NCBI RefSeq assembly: GCF_014108865.1
Contig: NZ_CP053928.1
Location: 62,001 to 126,000 of the forward strand
DNA: 64,000 bases
Direction of reading: 5' to 3'
From: Nocardioides sp. WS12
GTDB taxonomy: Bacteria > Actinomycetota > Actinomycetes > Propionibacteriales > Nocardioidaceae
Each line of letters begins with the position of its first letter. The stretch's first letter is position 1. Positions 11,842 to 18,677 of the stretch are shown piece by piece. Made by a program: the position numbers and the translations under genes. The notes under the pieces were generated by a model. It was not told where the DNA came from and ran no database searches. It saw nothing but the letters and a program-made list of their open reading frames with translations.

Positions 11842-12414
11842 ATGCGACTTCTCCTGATGGGCCCGCCCGGAGCCGGCAAGGGCACCCAGTCGGCCGCACT
11901 CGCCGCTCACCATCGCATCCCGGCGATCGCCACCGGCGACATCTTCCGCGCGCAGGTCAAGGACCGTACGTCGCTCGGCACGACGGCTCAGGCCTACATG
12001 GATCGCGGCGAGTACGTGCCGGACGAGGTGACCAACGCGATGGTCGCGGTGCGGCTCGCCGAGCCCGACTGCACGGACGGCTTCCTGCTGGACGGCTATC
12101 CGCGCACCGTTGAGCAAGCCGTCGAGCTCGACGCGATGCTGGCCGTGGCCGAAGCCACGCTCGACGCAGTCGTCGTGCTGACGGTGGATCCCGAGGAGCT
12201 CGTCGGACGATTGCGACGGCGCGCCGAACTGGAAGGTCGCGCCGACGACACCGAAACGGTCGTTCGTCGCCGCCTGGAGGTGTACGCCGAGCAGACCGCT
12301 CCGCTCGTCGAGTTGTACGCCGCGCGCGGGCTGGTCCGGGAGATTGACGGAACCGGCACGGTCGCGGAGATCGCGGCACGGATCGACGAAGCCCTGGCCC
12401 AGCGGCTGGTCTGA
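11842..12414 (+). CDS. adk: Adenylate kinase, short-lid type
   Basis: Interconverts ATP + AMP and 2 ADP. 190 residues. The P-loop MGPPGAGKGTQ, the AMP-site ATGDIFR and DGYPRTVEQA, and a very short lid (RRAELEGRADDTETVVRRRLE) are clear; the short lid without zinc cysteines is usual for actinobacteria. GAAGGAA is a good ribosome site before the ATG. The housekeeping adk normally lies in the ribosomal protein cluster near secY, so this may be a second copy or a moved one. Confidence 0.9.
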   Translation: MRLLLMGPPGAGKGTQSAALAAHHRIPAIATGDIFRAQVKDRTSLGTTAQAYMDRGEYVPDEVTNAMVAVRLAEPDCTDGFLLDGYPRTVEQAVELDAMLAVAEATLDAVVVLTVDPEELVGRLRRRAELEGRADDTETVVRRRLEVYAEQTAPLVELYAARGLVREIDGTGTVAEIAARIDEALAQRLV

Positions 12415-12421
12415 CCCCGGC

Positions 12422-12973
12422 TCAGAACTCGATCGCGGCAATCGTCTCGTAGCGCGGCGAGCGGCGCGGACCCTCACCGAGGTGGGAGGCGATCACCGCG
12501 ACCGAGTCGAAACTCCAGGACGGGCCCTCATAGGTGTCCAGGAGCCGCACCCAGTTGCTCATCTCGACGAACCTGCCGCCGGTCCGGGCCACCGTCACGT
12601 GCGGCCGGAAACGCTGCCCGTCGACCTCGATGCCACTGACCACGGCAGCGCTCCGGGCCCGGACGGCGGCGGTCTCCAGGGAGTCGTTCGGCGCGACGCC
12701 GGTGGCCAGGACCCGCGCCTCGGCGACGTTCGGGAAAGCGACGGCGCCGGCCAGGTGGAGCTCGGCTACGGCGAGCCCGTCAAGTGACGTGGCCAGCCTT
12801 TCGACGTACTCCTCCACACGGAGGTGGGAGGCATCCCCCATGAACGCCAGCGTGATGTGGAACTGCTCGGGACGGGTCCAGCGGAACTCGCCGGCGTCGC
12901 GACGTGGGTCGAGGAAGGTGTCGAGGTGCTCGACGGCGTCGAGGGACGGCACGGCGGCCGCGAAGAGCCTCAT
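12422..12973 (-). CDS. thpR: RNA 2',3'-cyclic phosphodiesterase
   Basis: Opens 2',3'-cyclic phosphate ends of RNA; member of the 2H phosphoesterase (LigT) superfamily. 183 residues. Both catalytic HxTx motifs are there: FHITLAF (about residue 46) and PHVTVAR (about 127). The start is ATG 12973, because MRLFAAAVP is the family N-terminus and the ATG overlaps the stop of the VIT-family gene (ATGA). It ends 8 bases from the convergent adk. Confidence 0.88.
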   Translation of the reverse strand: MRLFAAAVPSLDAVEHLDTFLDPRRDAGEFRWTRPEQFHITLAFMGDASHLRVEEYVERLATSLDGLAVAELHLAGAVAFPNVAEARVLATGVAPNDSLETAAVRARSAAVVSGIEVDGQRFRPHVTVARTGGRFVEMSNWVRLLDTYEGPSWSFDSVAVIASHLGEGPRRSPRYETIAAIEF

Positions 12974-13716
12974 ACCTGCGCGCCGACCAGCTGGCCGATG
13001 CCGTAGGTGACCGCCATCGCGATGAGTCCGCCGACGACATTGCGCAGCACCGCCCGACTCGGTGAGCCGTAGCCGAAGCGCGCGCTGAGCCATCCGGTCA
13101 GGACCAGGGCGAGAACGACCGCCACGACGGTGACGGCGACGCGCAGGTCTGCGGTGACCAGCAGGATCGTCAGCAGGGGCAGCAGGGCGCCGAGGGTGAA
13201 CGCCACCATCGACACGACAGCGGCCTTCCACGGACTGGTGAGGTCGTCGGGGTCGATGCCGAGCTCGGCCTCCGCGTGCGCACCGAGGGCGTCCTTCGCG
13301 GTCAGCTGGCGAGCGACCTCGAGCGCGAGGTCCGACTCGAGTCCCTTGTCGACGTAGATGCCGGCCAGTTCGGCGAGCTCGTCCTCCGGGTCTTCACGCA
13401 GCTCGCGGCGCTCCTTGGCGAGCAGCGCCTCCTCGGAGTCGCGCTGGGTGCTCACCGAGACGTACTCACCCGCCGCCATGCTCATCGCGCCGGCGACCAG
13501 GCCCGCGATGCCGGCGATGACGATCGCAGTGCGGTCGGTCGTCGCGCCGGCGACACCGAGGACGATGCCGGCGACCGAGACGATGCCGTCGTTCGCCCCC
13601 AGTACCCCCGCTCGCAGCCAGTTCAGACGGTTGTTGAAGCCCTCCTGGTGCGGCTCGTCCTCGTGGGGACCGATGTCGTCCACAGCCGGCGCGGGCATCC
13701 CACTCGATTCGCTCAC
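12970..13716 (-). CDS. VIT1/CCC1-family membrane protein
   Basis: Predicted iron/manganese transporter of the plant VIT1 and yeast CCC1 family. About 248 residues. Typical first segment RLNWLRAGVLGANDGIVSVAGIVLGVAGA; about five membrane helices; a middle part rich in acidic and basic residues (STQRDSEEALLAKERREL) that binds metal in the family; then helices to the end. Start at GTG 13716, with GATCAT 6 bases ahead; ATG 13698 in frame is an alternative. Its stop overlaps thpR, so the two are co-translated, though no functional tie is obvious. Confidence 0.85.
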   Translation of the reverse strand: MSESSGMPAPAVDDIGPHEDEPHQEGFNNRLNWLRAGVLGANDGIVSVAGIVLGVAGATTDRTAIVIAGIAGLVAGAMSMAAGEYVSVSTQRDSEEALLAKERRELREDPEDELAELAGIYVDKGLESDLALEVARQLTAKDALGAHAEAELGIDPDDLTSPWKAAVVSMVAFTLGALLPLLTILLVTADLRVAVTVVAVVLALVLTGWLSARFGYGSPSRAVLRNVVGGLIAMAVTYGIGQLVGAQV

Positions 13717-13825
13717 GCGCCCATGATCCCCGAGTCGGGGTTCGGGCGCGAACGGAATGGGCCTGGGCTCGCCGTACTCCCTGCCCCTTTCCTGCACTCC
13801 TTGGCCGTTGCAACGGCCCGGAAGC

Positions 13826-13857
13826 GCAGGAATCCCCGCCTCAGCGGGGATTCCTGC
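13826..13857 (-). terminator. Hairpin terminator after acyl-CoA dehydrogenase
   Basis: Perfect 14-bp stem (arm GCAGGAATCCCCGC) with loop CTCA, lying 9 bases past the minus-strand stop at 13866. The rest of the 149-base gap holds a small palindrome at 13805-13816 and the start region of the VIT gene. Confidence 0.8.
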
Positions 13858-13865
13858 ACCGCAGA

Positions 13866-15011
13866 TCAGAGCCCGAGGTCGCGCCCGATCAGTTCCTTCA
13901 TGATCTCGTTGGAGCCTGCCCAGATCTTGGTGACGCGGGCGTCGCGCCAGGCGCGGGCGACCCGGTACTCGTTCATGAAGCCGTAGCCACCGTGCAGCTG
14001 GACGCAGGCGTCGAGGACCTCGCTCTGGGCCTGGCTGGACCACCACTTCGCCTTGGAGGCGTCGATGGCGGTGAGCTCGCCCTTGCTGTGCGCGAGGACG
14101 CACTTGTCGATGTACGCCTCGGCGACCTCGATCTGCGTGAAGAGTTCGGCGAGCAGGAACTTGTTGCTCTGGAACTTGCCGATCGACTGGCCGAACGCCT
14201 GGCGGTCCTTGGTGTACTGCAGCGTCTCGATGAGGATCTGCTTGGCCTGCGCGACGTTGGCGACGGCGCAGCCGAGGCGCTCCTGCGGGAGCTTCTGCAT
14301 CATGTGGATGAAGCCCATGTTGAGCTCGCCGATGATCTCGGCGTCGGTGACGCGGACGTTCTCGAAGAAGAGCTCGGCGGTGTCGGACTCCTCCATGCCG
14401 ACCTTGTCGAGCTTGCGGCCGCGGGAGAATCCCTCCTTGGTCGCCTCGATGCCGAACAGCGTGATGCCCTTCGGGCCCCGCTCCGGGTCGGTACGGACGG
14501 CGGTGACGAACAGGTCGCCGGAGTAGCCGTTGGTGATGAAGGTCTTCGAGCCGTTGATGATCCACTCGTCGCCGTCGCGGACCGCGGTGGACTTCAGGTT
14601 GGCGAGGTCGGAGCCGCCAGACGGCTCGGTCATGCCGATGCCGAGCAGGATCTCACCGGAGACGACACCCGGGAGCCAGCGTTCCTTCTGCTCCTCGGTG
14701 CCCAGTTCGACGATGTACGGCGCCGTGATGTCGGCGTGGATGCCGTGGCAGGTGGGGTACGCCGCGCCGACCTTGGCGAGCTCCTCCTGCAGGACGGCGT
14801 TGAACCGGAAGTCGCCGGCTTCGGCGCCGCCGTACTGCTCCGGGACCTCGAGGCCGAGCAGGCCCTGCTTGCCGGCTTCGAGCCAGAACTCGCGCGGCAG
14901 CGCCTTCGCGGCGATGTGCTCCTCGGTGTGCGGCAGGACCGACCGGTCGATGAACTCCTTCACGGACGACCGGAACGCCTCGTGGTCCTCGTCATAGATC
15001 TCGCGCTTCAT
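13866..15011 (-). CDS. Acyl-CoA dehydrogenase
   Basis: FAD enzyme that makes the alpha-beta double bond of acyl-CoA. 381 residues, the family length. Segments: GIGMTEPSGGSDLANLKSTA (FAD/substrate), FITNGYSGDLFVT, QAFGQSIGKFQSNKFLLAEL and, near the end, QLHGGYGFMNEYRVARAWRDARVTKIWAGSNEIMKELIGR. The chain length of the substrate cannot be told. TAGGGT (15019-15024) stands 7 bases before the ATG, which suggests a leaderless single-gene unit ended by the hairpin at 13826. Confidence 0.92.
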   Translation of the reverse strand: MKREIYDEDHEAFRSSVKEFIDRSVLPHTEEHIAAKALPREFWLEAGKQGLLGLEVPEQYGGAEAGDFRFNAVLQEELAKVGAAYPTCHGIHADITAPYIVELGTEEQKERWLPGVVSGEILLGIGMTEPSGGSDLANLKSTAVRDGDEWIINGSKTFITNGYSGDLFVTAVRTDPERGPKGITLFGIEATKEGFSRGRKLDKVGMEESDTAELFFENVRVTDAEIIGELNMGFIHMMQKLPQERLGCAVANVAQAKQILIETLQYTKDRQAFGQSIGKFQSNKFLLAELFTQIEVAEAYIDKCVLAHSKGELTAIDASKAKWWSSQAQSEVLDACVQLHGGYGFMNEYRVARAWRDARVTKIWAGSNEIMKELIGRDLGL

Positions 15012-15084
15012 GGACCCAACCCTACTGGTGAGTCACATGGCTCGTCCTTGTCCCGATGCACAACATTCGGGCCATCCGGTTGGG

Positions 15085-16539
15085 CTACTCCTCCACCGCC
15101 GAGACGCGCGACGGCATCACCAGTCCGGCCACCACCAGGGCGATCGACGTGAACGCCACAACGACGAAGACCGTGTGCAGGGCCGGGTCGAGGATGCTGA
15201 TCGGCAGGGCATCGAGGTCGACGTCGCCGGCGTGGTGGCCTCCGCCGAGCCTGGCGGCCACCACGCCGTTCGCGACGGCACCGAAGGCGGCGACACCCAC
15301 GGCGCTGCCGACCGACCGGGCGAACACGTTGGCGCCCGTGGCCACGCCACGATCGCGCCACCGGACGGCCGACTGGGCCGCGATGATGCTGGGGCTGGCG
15401 ACGTACCCGAGGCCCAGGCCGAGGATCAGGCAGCCGAGCGCGAGGACCCCCACGGGACTGCCCGGGCCGACGCTGGCGACGATGCTGGTGCCCACGAGAC
15501 CGAACGCGGCCCCGGCGAGCAGGCACGGCCGGTAGCCCCAGCGCAGGTAGACCCGGCCCGCGGTACTCGCAGCGATCGGCCAGCCGATGGCGAGCGCCGC
15601 GACGGCGAGACCGGCCACGACCGCGCCGGCGCCCAGGACGCGTTGGGCATAGACCGGGACGTACGACGTCACGCCGAGCATCACCATGCCGACCACGAAG
15701 GCGCCGATGGTCGCGGCATTCAGGACGCGGTTGCTGAACACCCACAGGGGCAGCACCGGGTCGGGCACCCGCCGTTCGACCGCGACGAAAGCGGCGAGGA
15801 GGACGGCGGATGCGACGAAGATGCCCACGCCGGCCGGCGACCACCAGGGCCAGCGGAGGCCGCCCTCGAGCAGGCCGAGCAGCAACAGGAGCGCAGCGCC
15901 GGCCAGCAGGACGGCGCCCCCGACGTCGATGGATCGCCGCTCCGCCCCCGGTTCGCGGGCCGGTTCGTCGAAGCGGCGGTAGAGCACGATGGCCGCCAGC
16001 GCACCGAGCGGGACGTTGACCCAGAAGATCCAGCGCCACGACGCGTGCTCGGAGAGCAGGCCGCCCAGGGTCGGGCCGACCACGGCCGACATCGCCCACA
16101 CGCCCGCCACGTAGCCCTGCGCGATGGCGCGCTCGGCGACGGAGTAGATGTCGCCCATGATCGTGACGGCGGCCGGTTGGATCGCGCCGGCGCCGAGCCC
16201 CTGGATCCCGCGGAACACGATGAGCGCCGTCATGCTCCACGACAGGGCGCACAGCACCGAGCCGAGGACGAACAGCCCGATGCCGAACAGCATCAGCGGC
16301 TTGCGGCCGAAGACGTCGGCCAGTTTGCCGTAGATCGGCGTGGTGACGGCCTGCGCGAGGAGGTACGCCGAGAACAGCCACGGGAACTGCGTGAAGCCGC
16401 CGAGGTCCTCGACGATGGCGGGTACGGCGGTGGCCAGGATCGTGGTGTCGATCGCGACCAGCGCGGTGCTCAGCATCACCGCGCCGAGGATTGGACCCCG
16501 CTGGCTGCGCAGCCCCACGCTGGCGCGGGACGCGGTCAT
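15085..16539 (-). CDS. MFS drug-type exporter, 14-TM (DHA2 family)
   Basis: Proton-driven exporter of the EmrB/QacA group. 484 residues, about 14 membrane helices. Family motifs: LVAIDTTILATAVPAIVEDLGG in helix 1, GKLADVFGRKPLMLFG (loop 2-3 motif A), FRGIQGLGAGAIQPAA and WRWIFWVNVPLG. Substrates cannot be predicted. Its ATG follows the stop codon TAG of the Ser/Thr kinase without any spacing, so both are on one message; the kinase may sense or control something related to export, which is only an idea. Confidence 0.9.
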   Translation of the reverse strand: MTASRASVGLRSQRGPILGAVMLSTALVAIDTTILATAVPAIVEDLGGFTQFPWLFSAYLLAQAVTTPIYGKLADVFGRKPLMLFGIGLFVLGSVLCALSWSMTALIVFRGIQGLGAGAIQPAAVTIMGDIYSVAERAIAQGYVAGVWAMSAVVGPTLGGLLSEHASWRWIFWVNVPLGALAAIVLYRRFDEPAREPGAERRSIDVGGAVLLAGAALLLLLGLLEGGLRWPWWSPAGVGIFVASAVLLAAFVAVERRVPDPVLPLWVFSNRVLNAATIGAFVVGMVMLGVTSYVPVYAQRVLGAGAVVAGLAVAALAIGWPIAASTAGRVYLRWGYRPCLLAGAAFGLVGTSIVASVGPGSPVGVLALGCLILGLGLGYVASPSIIAAQSAVRWRDRGVATGANVFARSVGSAVGVAAFGAVANGVVAARLGGGHHAGDVDLDALPISILDPALHTVFVVVAFTSIALVVAGLVMPSRVSAVEE

Positions 16540-18396
16540 CTAGTTGAGGCTCTCTTCGGCCTTGTCGAGGAAGGCCTGGAGGTCGAAGACGTCGCTCGCC
16601 GCTGGCGCCTTGATCTCGGCTTCCTTGTCGAAGTCGGAGAACTCGAAGAAGTCGACGTCGCTCTCCTCGATCCGCAGCAGGTAGTGCGGTTCGGCGAGCC
16701 GGACGTAGAGCACCTCGCGCTCCTCGCCCTCGGCCTGCTCGATCTTGACGGCATCGTCGTCACCGACCTTCTCCTCGCCGAGGGAGGTCTGGGTCGCCCC
16801 CTCGCGGCCGTCGCGCTCCAGGAACTCGTCGAGGTCGCAGAACGCGTCGGTCGTCTCGAGCAGGCTGTTCTCGAGCACCCAGCGGTCGCCGATGACGGGC
16901 AGCACCAGGGCCGCCGTACCGTCGCCACTCGCCGAGTTCCAGAACTTCTCGTCGGCGCGAAGGTAGAGGTTCTCGCCCACGCGCAGGATCTCGGCCACGC
17001 CGCCCGACGACGTCTCGGTCATCGTGCCCTTGCAGTCGCCACGACTGGTCGCCGTCACGTCCACCTCGACGGACGAGCCGTCATCGTCGAACTGGCCGCG
17101 GATCCGCGCGCTCTCGAGGACGACCATGTCCCTCTCCGAGGCCCGCAGGATCTCCTTCGGTTCGAGCGCGAGGAACGACGCTTCGGTGGGCGACGGATCG
17201 TCCCCGCCGTCACCGCCGGTGATCAGGGCCGCGCCGATGCCGGTGCCGAGCGCAACCGCCGCGGCTGCCCCGCCCAGTACCCACCACTTCTTCGAAGAAG
17301 TACGACGTCCGGTGGGCGTGGCAGCAAGGAACGCCGGCGGCGGCGGATTCGCGGCGACGGGTACGTAGGCGGTCACCGGCACCGGCCGCTCGGTGCGCGG
17401 CGGAGTCGTCGGCGCCGGAGTCGGCGTGGGTGTCGGCGTGGGTGTCGGCGTGGGAGTCGGCGTCGGCGTGGGCCGGATCGGCCGCATCGCCGTACTGCCC
17501 TTGGTCTCGGGCACCGCGGCACCCGGGGTGACGGGGAGCCGGAGCGCGGCGTGCAGGTCGGCGCTCATCTCACTGGCCGCCTGGTAGCGGTCGGCGGCGT
17601 CCTTGGCCATGGCGGTGCGCAGGATCCGGTTGGTGGCGTTGACCATCGGGCTGTCGCCGGAGAGCTGCGGCACGGGGTGGCTCACGTGGGCGGCGACGAG
17701 CTGGTACTCGGAGGTGCCCTGGAAGGGCGGGGTCCCGGTCAGGGCGACCCAGAGCAGGCAGCCCAGCGCGTAGATGTCGGTGGAGGCGCTGGCCTTGGCG
17801 CCGCCGTGGAGCTCGGGGGCCATGTAGGACGGGGTGCCCACGGCCGTGGCGCTGAACCGGGTGGCGTCGGCACCCATCTTGCGGGCGATGCCGAAGTCGG
17901 CGAGATAGGCCCGCACCGAACCGGGTCGACGCCGGACCAGCACGTTGCCGGGCTTGATGTCACGGTGCACGAGGCCTGCGTCGTGGGCGTCGGAGAGGCC
18001 GCTGGTGACCTGTTCGATGATCTCGAGCGCCTCGACGAGACTGGGCGTCCCGTGGGTGCGGATCAGGTGCCCGAGGTCGCCGCCCGGGATGAGTTGGCTC
18101 GCGATGTAGAGGTAGCCGTCCTCCTCGCCGTGGGCGTAGACCGCCACGACGTGCGCCGACTCCAGGGACGCCTGGGAGCGCGCCTCGCGCGTGAAGCGTT
18201 CGCGGAACTCCGGGTCGTGCGCGAAGAGCGGCGCGATGACCTTCAGTGCGACTTCGCGACCGAGGTTCTCCTCCATGGCGCGGTAGACCACGCCCATCCC
18301 GCCCTGCCCCAGTTGCTCGAGGATCCGGAAGCGCCCGATGCGCGACCCGGCAACCGGGTCGCCGGAGCCAGGACCGGAGCCGGAGGTGGAGGACAC
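16540..18396 (-). CDS. Transmembrane Ser/Thr protein kinase (PknB type) with outside domain
   Basis: Phosphorylates proteins on Ser/Thr in response to an outside signal. About 618 residues. Kinase domain about 20-280: LGQGGMGVVY loop, lysine 52 in VALKV, catalytic aspartate 146 in VHRDIKPGNV, ADFGIAR, GTPSYMAPE. A Pro-Thr linker of about ten PT pairs follows, then one membrane helix (WWVLGGAAAAVALGTGIGAA) and a C-terminal domain of about 190 residues with alternating strands, lacking PASTA repeats. That domain looks like the lipid-binding LppX/LprG fold by pattern only. GTG 18396 is chosen: TAGAAC stands 7 bases ahead and the longer reading has no ribosome site. Confidence 0.9.
   Translation of the reverse strand: MSSTSGSGPGSGDPVAGSRIGRFRILEQLGQGGMGVVYRAMEENLGREVALKVIAPLFAHDPEFRERFTREARSQASLESAHVVAVYAHGEEDGYLYIASQLIPGGDLGHLIRTHGTPSLVEALEIIEQVTSGLSDAHDAGLVHRDIKPGNVLVRRRPGSVRAYLADFGIARKMGADATRFSATAVGTPSYMAPELHGGAKASASTDIYALGCLLWVALTGTPPFQGTSEYQLVAAHVSHPVPQLSGDSPMVNATNRILRTAMAKDAADRYQAASEMSADLHAALRLPVTPGAAVPETKGSTAMRPIRPTPTPTPTPTPTPTPTPTPAPTTPPRTERPVPVTAYVPVAANPPPPAFLAATPTGRRTSSKKWWVLGGAAAAVALGTGIGAALITGGDGGDDPSPTEASFLALEPKEILRASERDMVVLESARIRGQFDDDGSSVEVDVTATSRGDCKGTMTETSSGGVAEILRVGENLYLRADEKFWNSASGDGTAALVLPVIGDRWVLENSLLETTDAFCDLDEFLERDGREGATQTSLGEEKVGDDDAVKIEQAEGEEREVLYVRLAEPHYLLRIEESDVDFFEFSDFDKEAEIKAPAASDVFDLQAFLDKAEESLN
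17418..17472 (-). repeat. 12-bp tandem repeat coding the Pro-Thr linker of the kinase
   Basis: Units of GTCGGCGTGGGT and close variants are repeated about 4.5 times; read on the minus strand they code Pro-Thr pairs. The length can change in steps of four residues without loss of frame. Confidence 0.75.
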
Positions 18397-18677
18397 AGCG
18401 TCTGTTCTACCTGACGGCCGTGCCCAGAACATGACGCGGGCGTGACGCGGCGGTGAGTGCCGCGCTCCGACTTGTTCTGGAAATCCCCCCAGGGTTGTCC
18501 CCAGAACCACCGACGGTGTGGTCAGGGAGCGCGGCACGCCCGTATTGCTTGGGCCGCTCCCCCACGGTGCGACCCGTGGGAATTGTCTCGCCTCCCACAC
18601 CGCGCCGATACCCGCGATTCCGTGGACAGGGTCTGAATCGCGAGTCGGAGCCCCTCCGATGGGCCTAGCATCCGGCC
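18397..18677. other. Divergent promoter region with three inverted repeats
   Basis: Between the divergent Ser/Thr kinase and histidine kinase. It holds GTTCTGG (18474-18480) with CCAGAAC (18501-18507), CCCACGG (18561-18567) with CCGTGGG (18574-18580), and CGCGATTC (18613-18620) with GAATCGCG (18635-18642), all perfect. A -10 type hexamer TAGCAT lies at 18666-18671, 6 bases before the histidine kinase ATG. No gene is seen in it. The repeats may be regulator sites or hairpins. Confidence 0.5.

Noticed and set aside
17418..17472. Tandem repeats considered as a CRISPR array
   Set aside because: Units are 12 bases without spacers and code the Pro-Thr linker in frame.
15010..18414. Plus-strand frame of 1134 codons opposite the MFS and kinase genes
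   Set aside because: Antisense shadow; the minus-strand genes have full domain sets and stop/start coupling.
18474..18642. Inverted repeats considered as a terminator pair or small RNA
   Set aside because: The region separates two divergent genes, so no transcript needs ending there, and no promoter for a separate RNA is clear; kept only as possible operators.
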